Source: Microbulbifer sp. MI-G
Lineage (GTDB): Bacteria > Pseudomonadota > Gammaproteobacteria > Pseudomonadales > Cellvibrionaceae
Assembly: GCF_030440425.1 (NCBI RefSeq)
Contig: NZ_CP098023.1
Span: forward strand, 1,787,501-1,851,500
Length of the DNA: 64,000 bases
Direction: 5' to 3'
The notes under the pieces were generated by a model. The model was given only the letters and a program-made list of their open reading frames with translations, did no database searches and was not told the origin of the DNA. Each line of letters opens with the position of its first letter. Within the stretch, counting starts at the first letter, position 1. This document shows, one piece after another, positions 1 through 12,315 of this stretch. A program made the position numbers and the translations under genes.

Positions 1-562
1 ATCTGGTGAATATTGCTGAACAGGTGAACTGTCTAGTTCAGTCATACACCTCCCCCCAAGTCCTTCGGCTTTGCCACCGGCCCGATGGTTATTCTTATTG
101 TTAAGCTACAAATCCCTGAATACCAATTAGACCGACATCCCACAGAAAGATTTTTTTTTAAACTCTACTTCCTCTATATTTAAACAAAATTAAATAAACG
201 TCTAGTGTTGAATGACAACGATGCAGAAAAGGCTGTTGAGGGAGTTTGGTGTGGTCAGTAACGCTATCTGTGGCTGTCACAGCACGCATTGGGGGAAATG
301 GGGATGTCAAGCTGGAGAAAAATATAATCGATTTATTTTGTATAGCGGGATTTTTCGGTTAGTTTGTGAGCGATTCTGAATGGATTTCGCAGGGTGTTGG
401 CAAGGGACTTGAAGGCATGCGGCCCCATCCCTGTGGGCTGCACAAGTTTTAGTGGTCGGGCCCTATATTACACATTGTTGCGTGGCGGCCAGGTTTTGCC
501 TGATTCCAAAAGAGGGTCGGGTGTCCGTTACGGCTCGTCCCGGATTTTGTCACGGACAATCC
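1..562. other. No gene recognised at left edge
   Basis: This AT-rich stretch precedes the 3' end of the hemerythrin-like gene. Short open frames from about 394 to 910 on the plus strand run antisense to that gene or give low-complexity, unrecognisable peptides. I see no tRNA, clear terminator or repeat. The first 60 bases could be the tail of something outside the window. Confidence 0.5.
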
Positions 563-1099
563 TCAGGCTGGTTGGTAAAGCACGTAGAGCTCCTTTTCTT
601 CCAGGGCAGTGCGGCGGGTCAGTGCCTCTCCAATTTTCTGGTAGTCCATTTTAAAATCTCGAACCATTTCCGGTGTAAAGGCTTCGTGATTGTACTGTTT
701 GCAGAACTGCACAACCGTATTGGCGATTTCATTCATATCGGAACGAAAATCCTTGATCACCTGCAGTGTGTGGGTATCGCCGGCGAGAGTCTGCTCCAGG
801 TAAACATAGAAGCGCACGTTTTCCTTGATCAGGTGGGCCTGGAAGGTGGATTTGAACTGGGTGAGCAACTGGGACAGCTGGCGATAATTTTGCTGCTCAT
901 ACCCCTCTGACCAGATGCGCTGGAAAATGCCGACCAGGTTCCGATGGTCGTCTTCCAGGGCCTTGATGAGTGTGGGGTCGTAGGAAATGGTCCGGTTTCC
1001 CTTGGCACTGGAGTAGGCGCTGCGTGTGTATCTCTCTTCGAGATCTGCGCTGTCTCTCGACTTGTCACTGCGGAACATACCGGAAAGAAAGCTAAGCAT
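563..1099 (-). CDS. Hemerythrin-domain protein
   Basis: A 178-residue soluble protein that resembles the hemerythrin/HHE cation-binding family, in which a four-helix bundle binds a di-iron centre for O2, NO or iron sensing. A basic N-terminal tail of about 45 residues precedes the helical part. Visible family-like motifs are EDDHRNL near residue 50 and HLIKENVRFYVYLEQ near residue 90, with further His/Glu positions later. ATG at 1099 is preceded on the minus strand by AAGGG at suitable spacing. It stands alone beside gltA and reads in the same direction. The ligand set is not fully canonical, so metal binding is inferred. An Rsd/AlgQ-like helical regulator is the main alternative, because that family has a similar length and fold. 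Confidence 0.6.
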   Translation of the reverse strand: MLSFLSGMFRSDKSRDSADLEERYTRSAYSSAKGNRTISYDPTLIKALEDDHRNLVGIFQRIWSEGYEQQNYRQLSQLLTQFKSTFQAHLIKENVRFYVYLEQTLAGDTHTLQVIKDFRSDMNEIANTVVQFCKQYNHEAFTPEMVRDFKMDYQKIGEALTRRTALEEKELYVLYQPA

Positions 1100-1360
1100 G
1101 TGTCATACCCTTGGTGGAGATTATGGATTGGTGAGTTGTGCAAGTGTGTTGTTCCGCGGATCGGGAGAGTACCCTGTGGGCTTGGCACTGTTCCCCCTGG
1201 CCGGGAGTGGCGGATTTTACATTGGATGACAGGGGCTTTAAGGTTGAATGGAGACCGGATTTTACTCAGTTGTGAAAGATGAGAGGTGTATCACAACTTC
1301 TGCTTGGGAGGTGATTGCTTTCGCAAAAGAGGGCTGGAACCATGGTACTCAGTATTGGCG

Positions 1361-1395
1361 AAAAAAGAAGAAACCCGGCTCTGCCGGGTTTCTTC
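1361..1395 (-). terminator. gltA intrinsic terminator
   Basis: A perfect 13-bp stem (1367-1379 with 1383-1395) and a 3-nt loop are followed, in the minus-strand sense, by six U residues (plus-strand A run 1361-1366). It begins ten bases after the gltA stop codon. This is a textbook Rho-independent terminator. Confidence 0.95.
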
Positions 1396-1404
1396 TCTGC
1401 TTAT

Positions 1405-2694
1405 CTAGCGTTGATCCAGGGGGATATAGTCGCGCTGGGTATAGCCGGTGTAAAGCTGGCGCGGGCGGCCAATCCTGTATGGGTTGGAGATCATTTCATT
1501 CCAGTGGGCAATCCAGCCTGCAGTGCGGCCGGTAGCAAAAATAACCGTAAACATATCGGTGGGAATGCCGATCGCTTTCATAATAATGCCGGAGTAGAAA
1601 TCCACGTTCGGGTAGAGTTTCTTTTCCACAAAGTAGTCGTCCTCAAGGGCGATCTTCTCGAGTTTTCTGGCGATCTTCAGCAATGGGTCATGCTCGACAC
1701 CCATAGCACCCAGAACCTCGTCACAGATACCCTGCATGACACGGGAGCGCGGGTCGAAATTTTTATAGACACGGTGGCCGAAGCCCATCAGGCGGAAAGG
1801 GTCATTCTTGTCTTTGGCGCGTTTCACAAACTCATCGATACGGCTTTCGTCACCGATCTCCTGCAGCATGTTCAGTACCGCTTCGTTGGCACCACCGTGC
1901 GCGGGCCCCCACAGGGCGGCAATGCCGGAGGAGATACAGGCGAAGGGGTTGGCGCCGGAGGAGCCGGCCAGGCGCACGGTAGAGGTGGAGGCGTTCTGCT
2001 CGTGGTCAGCGTGCAACAGGAAGATGATATCCATCGCCTTGGCCACAATTGGATCGATTCTGCTGGATTCACAGGGATTGCCAAACATCATGTGCAGAAA
2101 GTTCTCGGAGTAGCTGCGGCTGTTGTCCGGGTACATGAAGGGCTGACCGTTGGAGTGCTTGAAGCACATGGCAGCCAGTGTGGGCATTTTGGCGATCAGG
2201 CGGTGTGCAGAAATTTCTCGGTGCTCCGGATTATTGATATCCAGGGAGTCGTGGTAGAAGGAAGCGAGGGCGCCAACCACACCGCACATCATGGCCATGG
2301 GATGGGCATCGTAGCGGAAACCCTTAAAAAAGCTCACCAGGGATTCATGCACCATGGTGTGTGACAAGATGGTGTCAACATATTCTTTTTTCTGCTTGGC
2401 GTCGGGCAGTTCTCCATTCATCAGCAGGTAGCAGGTCTCCAGATAATCGGACTGCTCTGCCAGTTGCTCAATAGGGTAACCACGGTGTAGGAGCTGGCCC
2501 TTGGCGCCATCGATAAATGTGATTTTGGATTCGCAGGCAGCGGTGGATACGAAACCCGGGTCGTAAGTGAACAGGCCCTTGCCGGTCAGGCTGCTGACAT
2601 CCACCACCTCGGGGCCGAGGGTGCCGGAGAGAACGGGCATCTCAATAGCGCCGTCAATACCATCAACTGTGAGTAGCGCTTTTTTATCGGACAT
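1405..2694 (-). CDS. gltA: Citrate synthase (type II)
   Basis: This enzyme condenses oxaloacetate with acetyl-CoA to form citrate, the entry step of the TCA cycle, in the cytoplasm. The 429 residues match the hexameric, NADH-regulated type II enzymes of Gram-negative bacteria in length. The catalytic triad is visible: His266 in GPAHGGAN, His307 in [13 protein letters not shown] and Asp365 in YPNVDFYSG, equivalent to E. coli His264, His305 and Asp362. The gene is transcribed away from the sdh-suc cluster, has its own promoter at about 2773-2801 and ends at a strong terminator. The start at 2694 agrees with family N termini and is preceded by an AGGAG-like element. Confidence 0.98.
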   Translation of the reverse strand: MSDKKALLTVDGIDGAIEMPVLSGTLGPEVVDVSSLTGKGLFTYDPGFVSTAACESKITFIDGAKGQLLHRGYPIEQLAEQSDYLETCYLLMNGELPDAKQKKEYVDTILSHTMVHESLVSFFKGFRYDAHPMAMMCGVVGALASFYHDSLDINNPEHREISAHRLIAKMPTLAAMCFKHSNGQPFMYPDNSRSYSENFLHMMFGNPCESSRIDPIVAKAMDIIFLLHADHEQNASTSTVRLAGSSGANPFACISSGIAALWGPAHGGANEAVLNMLQEIGDESRIDEFVKRAKDKNDPFRLMGFGHRVYKNFDPRSRVMQGICDEVLGAMGVEHDPLLKIARKLEKIALEDDYFVEKKLYPNVDFYSGIIMKAIGIPTDMFTVIFATGRTAGWIAHWNEMISNPYRIGRPRQLYTGYTQRDYIPLDQR

Positions 2695-2772
2695 TGCGGA
2701 CTCCTAAAAACTGTTCCTTTGGCGGCCTTTGCCCAGGATTCTAGTGTGCTGGCAGCCTTTTGAGCGGGGCCA

Positions 2773-2801
2773 AACTTAAGTGTCGGGCCGTAAATTGTCA
2801 A
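2773..2801 (-). promoter_or_regulatory. Putative gltA sigma-70 promoter
   Basis: On the minus strand a perfect -35 TTGACA (2796-2801) is separated by 17 bases from a -10-like TAAGTT (2773-2778). Transcription would start about 70 bases upstream of gltA. The call rests on hexamer match and spacing only. Confidence 0.6.
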
Positions 2802-2966
2802 ACCAAAAGGGGTGGACGGCCAGTCTGATTGTGGCAGGATATCCGGTAGCAGGGTGGGCTCCCTGGAGCTTTTATCTAGAGGGAGGCATAAAAGTCTACG
2901 GAAATCCTGCGATCCCGGATGGGTGCCTGCAAGGACTCCGAAAGCGGGCCTGTTCCCGGACATTCG

Positions 2967-2995
2967 TTGTGTTTTGACTATTGAATGCCTATAAT
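2967..2995 (+). promoter_or_regulatory. Putative sdhC operon promoter
   Basis: A consensus -10 TATAAT (2990-2995) lies 17 bases after a -35-like TTGTGT (2967-2972). This predicts a leader of about 135 bases before sdhC. The 441-bp gltA-sdhC gap (2695-3135) therefore carries divergent promoters for the two halves of the TCA block. The remaining bases of the gap show no gene. I did not find a clear ArcA or CRP site by eye. Confidence 0.6.
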
Positions 2996-3135
2996 CCGCG
3001 CGGCTTGCGCCACGGTACAGCTACTTTTGTATAAGACTCACCCGGGTCGAGTGCCAAGTGATCAGCAAGCGGCTCGTCCCTTCTTTGAAAAGCTAACGGG
3101 CGCCCGGTCGTTCAGGGCAACAAGGTGTTTTTCCT

Positions 3136-3510
3136 GTGAACAAAAACAGACCTGTCAATCTAGATCTTTCCACTATTCAGCTTCCCGCTGCCGCTTTGGC
3201 TTCCTTTTTGCACCGCGTTTCCGGCGTTGTGCTTTTTGCTGTTGTCGCGCTGTTGCTCTATATGCTCGATGTCAGCCTGAAATCGGAACAGGGCTTTGCC
3301 GATGTGGCGGCAGTATTTAACAGCCTCCCTGCCAAGCTCGTGCTGTGGGCCTCACTGGCCGCGCTTATTTACCATCTGCTGGCCGGGGTGCGCCACCTGT
3401 TGATGGATATGGGCATTGGTGAAAGCCTGGAAGGTGGCCGCCGCAGCGCTGTCACAGTACTGGTGCTGAGTGTCATCCTGATTCTACTGGCGGGGGTATG
3501 GTTGTGGTAA
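3136..3510 (+). CDS. sdhC: Succinate dehydrogenase cytochrome b556 subunit
   Basis: One of the two membrane anchors of succinate dehydrogenase (complex II), holding heme b and forming part of the ubiquinone site. The 124 residues contain three predicted membrane helices. The SdhC signature HRVSG (residues 26-30) gives the quinone-site Ser/Arg region. His80, in YHLLAGVRHLLMD, matches the heme ligand His84 of E. coli. The start is GTG, with AAGG about ten bases upstream, because no ATG fits the conserved N terminus. It is the first gene of sdhCDAB and overlaps sdhD by 13 bases, implying translational coupling. Confidence 0.95.
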   Translation: MNKNRPVNLDLSTIQLPAAALASFLHRVSGVVLFAVVALLLYMLDVSLKSEQGFADVAAVFNSLPAKLVLWASLAALIYHLLAGVRHLLMDMGIGESLEGGRRSAVTVLVLSVILILLAGVWLW

Positions 3511-3872
3511 GAACAGTTACAAGTTTTGGCCGTAGCGGCACTTTCGACTGGTTGTACCAGCGCGTTACCGCGGTGGTGCTGATCGTCTATCTCCTGTTTA
3601 TTGTCGGCTTTATTTTCCTTACAAAAGACTTTGGCTACCAGGCCTGGTCAGAGTTGTTCGCCCAGCGCTGGATGCGTGTGTTCAGTCTGGTGGCCCTGCT
3701 GTCGGTCATTATTCACGCCTGGATCGGACTCTGGTCTGTTGTCACCGATTACATCACCAACCGGGTGATGGGGGGCAAAGCCACGGTGCTGCGCCTGTTT
3801 GTGGAAGCCGCTCTGGCGGTAGTTGCCGTGTTGTACACGGTGTGGGGCATCGAAATTCTCTGGGGTGTATAA
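3498..3872 (+). CDS. sdhD: Succinate dehydrogenase membrane anchor subunit
   Basis: Second membrane anchor of complex II, 124 residues with three predicted transmembrane helices. With SdhC it binds heme b and ubiquinone and fixes SdhAB to the inner membrane. Family features are the N-terminal DWLYQRVTAVVL and the segment IIHAWIGLWSVVTDY, where the E. coli protein carries its heme- and quinone-site residues. ATG at 3498 lies inside the end of sdhC, and the stop codon abuts the start region of sdhA. Confidence 0.93.
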   Translation: MVVVRTVTSFGRSGTFDWLYQRVTAVVLIVYLLFIVGFIFLTKDFGYQAWSELFAQRWMRVFSLVALLSVIIHAWIGLWSVVTDYITNRVMGGKATVLRLFVEAALAVVAVLYTVWGIEILWGV

Positions 3873-3875
3873 GTG

Positions 3876-5648
3876 ATGGCGAACATGCGTACTATTTCCT
3901 TTGACGGGGTTGTCATCGGTGGCGGCGGCTCCGGCATGCGCGCGGCACTGCAGATGGCCCGCTCCGGCTACAAAACCGCAGTCATCAGCAAGGTCTTCCC
4001 GACCCGTTCACACACGGTGTCCGCCCAGGGCGGTATCACCTGTGCCATCGCCAGTGCCGACCCGAATGACGACTGGCGCTGGCACATGTACGACACGGTG
4101 AAGGGATCCGATTACATCGGTGACCAGGATGCCATCGAATATATGTGCTCTGTGGGCCCCGAGGCGGTGTTTGAACTGGAGCATATGGGACTTCCTTTCT
4201 CCCGTACCGAAACGGGCCGTATTTACCAGCGTCCGTTCGGCGGTCAGTCAAAGGACTACGGCCGCGGTGGTCAGGCCGCGCGCACCTGTGCGGCGGCAGA
4301 CCGCACCGGACACGCCCTGCTGCACACCCTTTACCAGAACAACATCAGGCACGACACGGAGTTCCTGAATGAATGGTTTGCCATTGACCTGGTGAAGAAC
4401 CAGGACGGCGCGGTTGTGGGTGTGATCGCTTTGTGTATCGAAGATGGCGAGATCGTCTTTATCAAGTCCAGGGCGACGGTGTTCGCCACCGGTGGCGCCG
4501 GTCGAATCTACGCCTCCACCACCAATGCCCATATCAATAGCGGTGACGGTGTGGGGATGGCCCTGCGCGCGGGTATGCCGGTGCAGGACATTGAGATGTG
4601 GCAGTTTCACCCCACCGGTATCTATGGTGCCGGCGTACTGGTGACCGAAGGCTGTCGCGGCGAGGGCGGTTACCTGATCAACAAGGATGGCGAGCGCTTT
4701 ATGGAGCGCTACGCACCCAATGCCAAGGATCTCGCCGGCCGCGATGTCGTGGCCCGCTCCATGGTGCTCGAAACGCTCGATGGCCGCGGCTGTGGGCCCG
4801 AGGGCGACCACGTACTGTTGAAAATTGACCACCTGGGGGAAGAATTGCTCAACAGCCGCCTGCCGGGTATCTGCGAGCTGTCCAAAACATTTGCCCATGT
4901 GGACCCGGTGAAGGAACCGATACCCGTGGCACCCACCTGCCACTATATGATGGGCGGTATCCCCACCAATGTGCACGGCCAGGCCCTGACCCAGGACGCG
5001 GCCGGCAATGACCATATCATCGACGGCTTCTACGCTTGTGGTGAGGTGGCCTGTGTCTCGGTGCACGGCGCCAACCGCCTCGGTGGCAACTCCCTGCTGG
5101 ACCTGGTGGTCTTTGGCCGCGCTTCGGGCCTGTTTATCGAGAAGGCCCTGCGCGAGGGAATTGAGCACCGCGAGGCCTCCGAGTCGGATATCGAAGCGGC
5201 CATGGCGCGCCTGAACCGCCTGGAAACCTGCGAGACTGGCGAAAAGGCCGCCGGTCTGCGCAAGGAGCTGCAGGGTGTGATGCAGAACCATTTTGGCGTA
5301 TTCCGCCGCGGCGACTATATGGCGGAAGGTGTGAAGAAGCTGGCGGGTCTGCGCGAGCGTATCGAGAACGTGCGTCTGGACGACAGGAGCCGCGCCTTCA
5401 ATACCGCCCGTATCGAAGCGCTGGAACTGCAGAATCTGCTCGAGGTTGCCGAGGCCACTGCGATTGCCGCCGAAGCCCGCACCGAGAGCCGCGGGGCCCA
5501 TGCGCGCGAAGACTTCCAGGAGCGCGACGACGAGAACTGGCTGTGTCACTCCCTGTATTTCCCGGTGGAAAAACGGGTTGGCAAGCGTGCGGTAAACTTT
5601 GCGCCAACCACCATGGAAGCCTTTGAACCAAAAGCTCGCACCTACTGA
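3876..5648 (+). CDS. sdhA: Succinate dehydrogenase flavoprotein subunit
   Basis: Catalytic subunit that oxidises succinate to fumarate and passes electrons through FAD to the SdhB clusters. The Rossmann motif GGGGSG is near residue 15. His46, in [11 protein letters not shown], is the expected covalent FAD attachment site (E. coli His45). HPTGIYGAG, the RDVVARSM arginine region and [10 protein letters not shown] are active-site segments. Length from ATG 3876 is 590 residues, against 588 in E. coli. Possible starts are GTG 3873, ATG 3876 and ATG 3885; 3876 sits nine bases after GGGGT and fits family N termini. It follows sdhD without a gap. Confidence 0.97.
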   Translation: MANMRTISFDGVVIGGGGSGMRAALQMARSGYKTAVISKVFPTRSHTVSAQGGITCAIASADPNDDWRWHMYDTVKGSDYIGDQDAIEYMCSVGPEAVFELEHMGLPFSRTETGRIYQRPFGGQSKDYGRGGQAARTCAAADRTGHALLHTLYQNNIRHDTEFLNEWFAIDLVKNQDGAVVGVIALCIEDGEIVFIKSRATVFATGGAGRIYASTTNAHINSGDGVGMALRAGMPVQDIEMWQFHPTGIYGAGVLVTEGCRGEGGYLINKDGERFMERYAPNAKDLAGRDVVARSMVLETLDGRGCGPEGDHVLLKIDHLGEELLNSRLPGICELSKTFAHVDPVKEPIPVAPTCHYMMGGIPTNVHGQALTQDAAGNDHIIDGFYACGEVACVSVHGANRLGGNSLLDLVVFGRASGLFIEKALREGIEHREASESDIEAAMARLNRLETCETGEKAAGLRKELQGVMQNHFGVFRRGDYMAEGVKKLAGLRERIENVRLDDRSRAFNTARIEALELQNLLEVAEATAIAAEARTESRGAHAREDFQERDDENWLCHSLYFPVEKRVGKRAVNFAPTTMEAFEPKARTY

Positions 5649-5667
5649 TTCGGGAGCGGAATAGAGT

Positions 5668-6372
5668 ATGTTGAAAGTCAGTATTTACCGTTACAACCCG
5701 GAAACCGACAAAGCGCCCTATATGCAGGACTACGAGCTGGATACCCAGGGCAAGGACCTGATGGTTCTGGATGTGCTGGAGCTGCTCAAGGCCGAAGACT
5801 CCACTCTGTCCTTTCGCCGTTCCTGTCGCGAGGGTGTGTGCGGTTCCGACGGCATGAATATCTCCGGGCGCAACGGCCTCGCCTGCACCACGCCTCTGTC
5901 GGAAGCGGCACCGAAAGGCAAGCTGGTGCTGCGGCCACTGCCGGGCATGCCGGTGATCCGCGATTTGGTGGTGGATATGGAACAGTTTTACGAGCAGTAC
6001 AGGAAGATCGAGCCATACCTGCAAAATGATACCCCTGCGCCCGCTATTGAGCGCCTGCAGTCCCCGCAAGACCGTGAAAAACTCGATGGCCTGTACGAGT
6101 GTATTCTGTGCGCCTGCTGCTCCACTGCCTGTCCATCCTATTGGTGGAACCCCGACAAGTTTATCGGGCCCGCCGGGCTGCTGCAGTCCTACCGCTTTCT
6201 GGCGGACAGCCGCGATCTGGCTACTGAGGAGCGGCTCTCCAACCTGGACGACCCCTTCAGCGTGTTCCGTTGCCACAGCATTCAGAACTGTGTGAATGTA
6301 TGCCCGAAGGGATTGAATCCCACCCGCGCCATCGGCCATATTCGCAACATGTTATTGACTCGTGCGGTATAG
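5668..6372 (+). CDS. sdhB: Succinate dehydrogenase iron-sulfur subunit
   Basis: Electron-transfer subunit of complex II, linking FAD in SdhA to ubiquinone. All three cluster motifs are present in its 234 residues. The 2Fe-2S ligands are Cys53, Cys58, Asp61 and Cys73; the Asp at the third position is also seen in E. coli. The 4Fe-4S ligands come from Cys145, Cys148, Cys151, and the 3Fe-4S ligands from Cys155, Cys202 and Cys208, with Cys212 completing the 4Fe-4S set. GGGAGCGG precedes the ATG. It is the last sdh gene before an intrinsic terminator. Confidence 0.97.
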   Translation: MLKVSIYRYNPETDKAPYMQDYELDTQGKDLMVLDVLELLKAEDSTLSFRRSCREGVCGSDGMNISGRNGLACTTPLSEAAPKGKLVLRPLPGMPVIRDLVVDMEQFYEQYRKIEPYLQNDTPAPAIERLQSPQDREKLDGLYECILCACCSTACPSYWWNPDKFIGPAGLLQSYRFLADSRDLATEERLSNLDDPFSVFRCHSIQNCVNVCPKGLNPTRAIGHIRNMLLTRAV

Positions 6373-6476
6373 GGGGTGCAGGGTCGCCCTGCCAGTACCC
6401 GCCCGCTTTAGACCCGGGCCGGGTAATGCACTGATCCAGTGACAGCAAGCCGATAAACCGGCATTCAATTGAAAAG

Positions 6477-6505
6477 GGGAGGTGGCTTTAGGCGCCTCCC
6501 TTTTT
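6477..6505 (+). terminator. Terminator between sdhB and sucA
   Basis: An eight-pair stem, GGGAGGTG with CGCCTCCC (one G-U pair, 8-nt loop), is followed by five U residues. The flanking A/U runs can extend the stem. It lies in the 199-bp sdhB-sucA gap, so it probably attenuates read-through and sets sdh against suc expression. Confidence 0.8.
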
Positions 6506-6571
6506 GTGACTGAAAGGAAAGGCAGTGATTCACGCGATGAGAAGCCCACTGCAACTGAGGTAGGCATTAAC

Positions 6572-9448
6572 ATGCATGAAAGTACCATGGAGCAGCTGTG
6601 GCGCAGCTCTCATATCTCCGGGGGCAATGCCACCTATGTGGAGGCGCTGTACGAGACCTATTTGCACGATGCCAACGGGGTGCCGGAGGAGTGGCGCAAT
6701 TATTTTGACAGTCTCCCCCGTGTGGGGGGGAGTAATGATGTTTCTCACGCCGCAGTGCGCCAGCACTTTGAATTGCTCAGCAGGCACCGCGCGCGCCCGG
6801 TTGCGGCGCCCGGCTCCGGTTCCGCCAATATGGAGCACGAGCGCAAACAGATCAAAGTGCTGCAATTGATCGATTCCTACCGCCACCGCGGTCATAAAAA
6901 AGCCACTCTGGACCCACTTGGTCTGATGGCCCGTGAGCAGGTGCCCGACCTGCAGCTGAATTACCACGGTCTTACCGAAGGGGATTTCGACACCACCTAC
7001 AATACCGGCAGCCTCTTTATTGGCAAGGAAGAGGCCACCCTGAGGGAAATTGTCGAGAGCCTGGAGCGTACTTACTGCGGCAACCTGGGTGCTGAGATTA
7101 TGCACCTGTCCAACCTCGAAGAGCAGCAGTGGCTCCAGCAGCGCCTGGAGCGCAGCCAGTCCAGAGCCAATTTCGGCAATGATATTCGCATCGAAATCCT
7201 GCAGCGCCTCTCTGCAGCGGAGGGTCTGGAGCGCCATCTGGACTCCAAGTATCCAGGCACCAAGCGCTTTGGCGTGGAGGGTGGGGAAAGCCTGATTCCC
7301 ATGATGGATGCGTTGATCCGCCGCTCCGGTACCTATGGTGTGAAGGAAATCGTCATCGGTATGGCCCACCGCGGACGCTTGAATACCCTGGTCAATATTC
7401 TCGGCAAGAACCCTGCGGATCTGTTTCAGGAGTTTGAAGGCAAGAAGACCCTGGATACTTCCGGGGATGTCAAGTATCACCAGGGCTTTTCCTCCAACGT
7501 GATGACTCCCGGTGGCGAAGTGCATCTGGCACTGGCTTTTAATCCCTCGCATCTGGAAATCTGCGCCCCGGTCGTTGTCGGTTCGGTGCGCGCTCGCCAG
7601 GACCGCCGCAAGGATGCCACTGGCGAGAAGGTCATGCCCATCAATATCCACGGTGATGCGGCGTTTGCCGGACAGGGTGTTGTGCAGGAAACCCTGCAGA
7701 TGTCCCAGACCCGCGGTTTCTACACCGGTGGCACGGTACATATCGTGCTGAATAATCAGGTGGGTTTTACCACCAGCAAGCGCGAGGACGCTCGCTCCAC
7801 CGAGTACTGTACAGACCCGGCCAAGATGATTGATGCCCCGGTGCTGCACGTTAACGGCGACGACCCGGAAATGGTGGTGTTGGCGGCATTGCTGGCGGTG
7901 GATTACCGCTATGAGTTCAAGAAAGACATTGTCATCGACCTGGTGTGCTATCGCCGTCGGGGGCACAATGAAACCGATGATCCCTCCGGCACTCAGCCGC
8001 TGATGTATCAGGCGATTCGCAAGCACAAGACCACCCGCACGCTGTTTGCGGAAAAGCTGGTCAGCCAGGGTGTCCTGGACAAACCGACGGCAGACAAGCT
8101 GGCCAATGATTACCGCGATAAACTGGACGCGGGCGAAGATGTGGCCACCGGTTTGGTAAAGCAGCCGGATGCTTCCATGTTTGTGGATTGGGGCCCCTAC
8201 CTGGGTCACGACTGGCAGGAGCCTGCCGATACCGGCTTTGCCCTGCCGAAACTGCAGGATGTGGCCAACCGTATGACCACGGTGCCCGACGGTATCGTGA
8301 TGCAGCGCCAGGTCTCCAAAATTTACGATGATCGACGCAGAATGGCCGGTGGCGCTCTGCCGTTGAACTGGGGTATGGCGGAAACTTTGGCTTACGGCAC
8401 CCTGCTGGAGCAGGGCTATATGATCCGCTTTACCGGGGAGGACGTGGGGCGCGGCACCTTCTCCCACCGCCATGCGGTGATTCACAGCCAGAAAGACGGC
8501 CAGTGCTATGTGCCATTGCAGCACATGTTTGAAGACCAGCCACCCTTTTATATTTATGACTCCCTGCTGTCGGAAGAGGCGGTACTGGCCTTTGAATACG
8601 GCTATTCCACCACCACGCCGAAATCCCTGGTGGTATGGGAAGCGCAGTTCGGGGACTTTGCCAACGGTGCCCAGGTCGTGATCGACCAGTTCATCACCTC
8701 CGGTGAGCACAAGTGGGGGCGTATGTGCGGCCTGGTGTTGATGCTGCCACACGGTTACGAGGGCCAGGGTCCGGAACACTCCTCGGCGCGCCTTGAACGC
8801 TTTATGCAACTGTGTGCCGAGCACAATATCCAAGTGTGTAATGCCACTACGCCAGCGCAGATCTTCCACCTGTTGCGCCGGCAGGCTATCCGCCCGATGC
8901 GCCGTCCATTGGTTATTATGAGTCCGAAGTGGATTTTGCGTCACAAACTGGCCACTTCCAGTCTGGAAGCCCTGGCGGAGGGGCATTTCCACACAGTGAT
9001 CCAGGATCAGGGCGTTGACCCGGCCAAGGTCAAGCGCCTGGTCCTGTGTTCCGGCAAGGTGTACTACCACCTGCTGGAGGCGCGTCTGGAGCGTACCCAG
9101 GAAGACGTGGCCCTGGTGCGTATCGAGCAGCTGTACCCCTTCCCCGACGCAGCATTCGTGGAAGCGGTTTCCGTGTACAAAAATATCAAGAGTGCCGCCT
9201 GGTGCCAGGAAGAGCCCATGAACCAGGGCGCCTGGTACCACAGCCAGCACCATCTGCGCCGCCTGCTGGCGGAGACGCACCCCAAGCTGGACCTGGAATA
9301 TGTAGGGCGTGTGCCCTCAGCGGCACCTGCGGCGGGCTATATGTCCACGCATCTGGAGGAACAGAATAAGTTCATCAACGAGGCGCTGACCGTCAAACAA
9401 CGGCGGCAGTCAGTAAAGCAGAGTCAATCTCAGGAAACAGGAAAATGA
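6572..9448 (+). CDS. sucA: 2-Oxoglutarate dehydrogenase E1 component
   Basis: Thiamine-diphosphate E1 enzyme of the 2-oxoglutarate dehydrogenase complex; it decarboxylates 2-oxoglutarate and transfers the succinyl group to SucB lipoate. The chosen start gives 958 residues beginning [13 protein letters not shown], aligning with the E. coli N terminus, and GAGGT lies ten bases upstream. The open frame continues upstream to 6482, but that segment overlaps the sdhB terminator and is unlikely to be coding. Motifs include [13 protein letters not shown], the ThDP region GDAAFAGQG to [19 protein letters not shown], and the C-terminal [19 protein letters not shown]. The stop overlaps the sucB ATG. Confidence 0.97.
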   Translation: MHESTMEQLWRSSHISGGNATYVEALYETYLHDANGVPEEWRNYFDSLPRVGGSNDVSHAAVRQHFELLSRHRARPVAAPGSGSANMEHERKQIKVLQLIDSYRHRGHKKATLDPLGLMAREQVPDLQLNYHGLTEGDFDTTYNTGSLFIGKEEATLREIVESLERTYCGNLGAEIMHLSNLEEQQWLQQRLERSQSRANFGNDIRIEILQRLSAAEGLERHLDSKYPGTKRFGVEGGESLIPMMDALIRRSGTYGVKEIVIGMAHRGRLNTLVNILGKNPADLFQEFEGKKTLDTSGDVKYHQGFSSNVMTPGGEVHLALAFNPSHLEICAPVVVGSVRARQDRRKDATGEKVMPINIHGDAAFAGQGVVQETLQMSQTRGFYTGGTVHIVLNNQVGFTTSKREDARSTEYCTDPAKMIDAPVLHVNGDDPEMVVLAALLAVDYRYEFKKDIVIDLVCYRRRGHNETDDPSGTQPLMYQAIRKHKTTRTLFAEKLVSQGVLDKPTADKLANDYRDKLDAGEDVATGLVKQPDASMFVDWGPYLGHDWQEPADTGFALPKLQDVANRMTTVPDGIVMQRQVSKIYDDRRRMAGGALPLNWGMAETLAYGTLLEQGYMIRFTGEDVGRGTFSHRHAVIHSQKDGQCYVPLQHMFEDQPPFYIYDSLLSEEAVLAFEYGYSTTTPKSLVVWEAQFGDFANGAQVVIDQFITSGEHKWGRMCGLVLMLPHGYEGQGPEHSSARLERFMQLCAEHNIQVCNATTPAQIFHLLRRQAIRPMRRPLVIMSPKWILRHKLATSSLEALAEGHFHTVIQDQGVDPAKVKRLVLCSGKVYYHLLEARLERTQEDVALVRIEQLYPFPDAAFVEAVSVYKNIKSAAWCQEEPMNQGAWYHSQHHLRRLLAETHPKLDLEYVGRVPSAAPAAGYMSTHLEEQNKFINEALTVKQRRQSVKQSQSQETGK

Positions 9449-10638
9449 CGATCGAGATTAAAGCGCCAACTTTCCCGGAATCCGTCCAGGACGGCACTGT
9501 TGCCACCTGGCATAAAAAACCCGGCGAAGCCGTGTCCCGCGATGAACTGATCGTGGATATTGAAACCGATAAGGTAGTACTGGAAGTGGTTGCACCGGCA
9601 GATGGCGCCCTTTCCGAGATCCTCAAGAACGAGGGCGACACGGTGCTCTCCAATGAAGTGATCGCCAGGTTTGAGCCGGGAGCCGGCGCCGCAGCTGCTC
9701 CGGCGGAGGAGCAGGCCGAGGCGCCTGCCGCCAAAGACGCGGTGCCCGTTACCGATGAAAAAATCACTATGCCCTCTGCCCGCAAGATGGCAGCGGAAAA
9801 GGGCCTTGATCTGAGTGGTGTGGAGGGCACCGGCAAAGGCGGGCGGGTCCTCAAGGAAGATGTGATGAAGGCGGGCTCCACACCCGCCGAAGCGGCGCCG
9901 GTTGCTGCTGTTGAAGTCGCCGTTGCTGCGGGTGAGCGCGTAGAGAAGCGTGTACCCATGAACCGTATGCGCAAACGTATCGCCGAACGCTTGCTGGACG
10001 CGAGTCAGTCCACCGCCATGCTCACGACTTTCAATGAAGTCAATATGCAGCCGGTCATGGACCTGCGCAAAAATTACAAAGTGCTGTTTGAGAAGGTCCA
10101 CAACGGCACCCGCCTGGGTTTTATGGGCTTTTTTGTCAAGGCGGCAGTGGAGTCGCTGAAGCGCTACCCGGCGGTAAACGCCTCTATCGATGGTGACGAT
10201 ATCGTCTACCACGGCTACCAGGATATCGGTGTGGCAGTCTCCTCCCCAAAAGGGCTGGTGGTTCCTATTCTGCGCAATGCCGGCAACATGGGCCTTGCGG
10301 ATATGGAAAACAGCATCCGCGATATGGGGACGCGCGCCCGCGACGGCAAGCTGTCCATCGAAGAGATGACCGGGGGCACCTTCACCATTACCAATGGCGG
10401 TGTGTTCGGCTCTCTGCTTTCCACCCCGATCCTGAACCCGCCGCAAACTGCAATCCTGGGTATGCATAAAATCCAGGAGCGCCCCATGGCAGTCGATGGT
10501 AAGGTGGAAATCCTGCCGATGATGTACTTGGCACTGTCTTACGATCACCGCCTGATCGATGGTAAGGAAGCGGTTGGCTTTCTGGTGGCAATTAAAGAGA
10601 TGATCGAAGATCCGGCGCGCATTCTGCTGGAAATCTGA
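9445..10638 (+). CDS. sucB: Dihydrolipoamide succinyltransferase (E2)
   Basis: Core E2 of the 2-oxoglutarate dehydrogenase complex, transferring succinyl groups from lipoamide to CoA. Domain order in 397 residues: one lipoyl domain with modified Lys43 in ETDKVVLEV; an alanine/proline-rich linker (about 78-105); a peripheral-subunit-binding domain ([20 protein letters not shown], about 110-145); then the catalytic acyltransferase domain ending in SYDHRLIDG, with His368 and Asp372 as catalytic residues. Its ATG overlaps the sucA stop by four bases and AGGAAA lies upstream. One lipoyl domain and the TFPESVQDG start distinguish it from pyruvate dehydrogenase E2. Confidence 0.97.
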   Translation: MTIEIKAPTFPESVQDGTVATWHKKPGEAVSRDELIVDIETDKVVLEVVAPADGALSEILKNEGDTVLSNEVIARFEPGAGAAAAPAEEQAEAPAAKDAVPVTDEKITMPSARKMAAEKGLDLSGVEGTGKGGRVLKEDVMKAGSTPAEAAPVAAVEVAVAAGERVEKRVPMNRMRKRIAERLLDASQSTAMLTTFNEVNMQPVMDLRKNYKVLFEKVHNGTRLGFMGFFVKAAVESLKRYPAVNASIDGDDIVYHGYQDIGVAVSSPKGLVVPILRNAGNMGLADMENSIRDMGTRARDGKLSIEEMTGGTFTITNGGVFGSLLSTPILNPPQTAILGMHKIQERPMAVDGKVEILPMMYLALSYDHRLIDGKEAVGFLVAIKEMIEDPARILLEI

Positions 10639-10691
10639 GTGCCCTTGTTCAGGGGCCGCTCCGGCGCTTCCCTCGATCACACTGAAATTAG

Positions 10692-12152
<1,461 letters not shown>

Positions 12153-12169
12153 GCGCAATGTTCGATCGC

Positions 12170-12208
12170 GGGGCAGCCAATTAAAAGTTAAGAGGCTGCC
12201 CCGGTTTC
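12170..12208 (+). terminator. Hairpin after lpdA, possible terminator
   Basis: A perfect nine-pair stem (12170-12178 with 12194-12202) and a 15-nt loop are followed by only a weak GGTTTCATTT tract. It could be an inefficient terminator or an mRNA-stabilising stem between sucAB-lpdA and sucCD. Confidence 0.45.
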
Positions 12209-12315
12209 ATTTGCGGAATTCAAAATTTGCAGCGATGTAAAGGTTGAATTTTGTCTTCAGGTGCAGAGTAATCTGCAATTAATAAACACATGTGAAATGT
12301 GAATTGGTATTGACT

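Noticed and set aside
4248-5549. A 433-codon minus-strand frame over sdhA
   Set aside because: sdhA is unmistakable and the reverse frame has no motif.
6482-6571. A longer sucA start at GTG 6482
   Set aside because: It would begin inside the sdhB terminator and adds 30 residues that family members lack; ATG 6572 has a ribosome-binding site.
6530-9280. A 916-codon open frame antisense to sucA
   Set aside because: It mirrors sucA codon structure and has no recognisable domain. sucA is certain, so this is a shadow frame.
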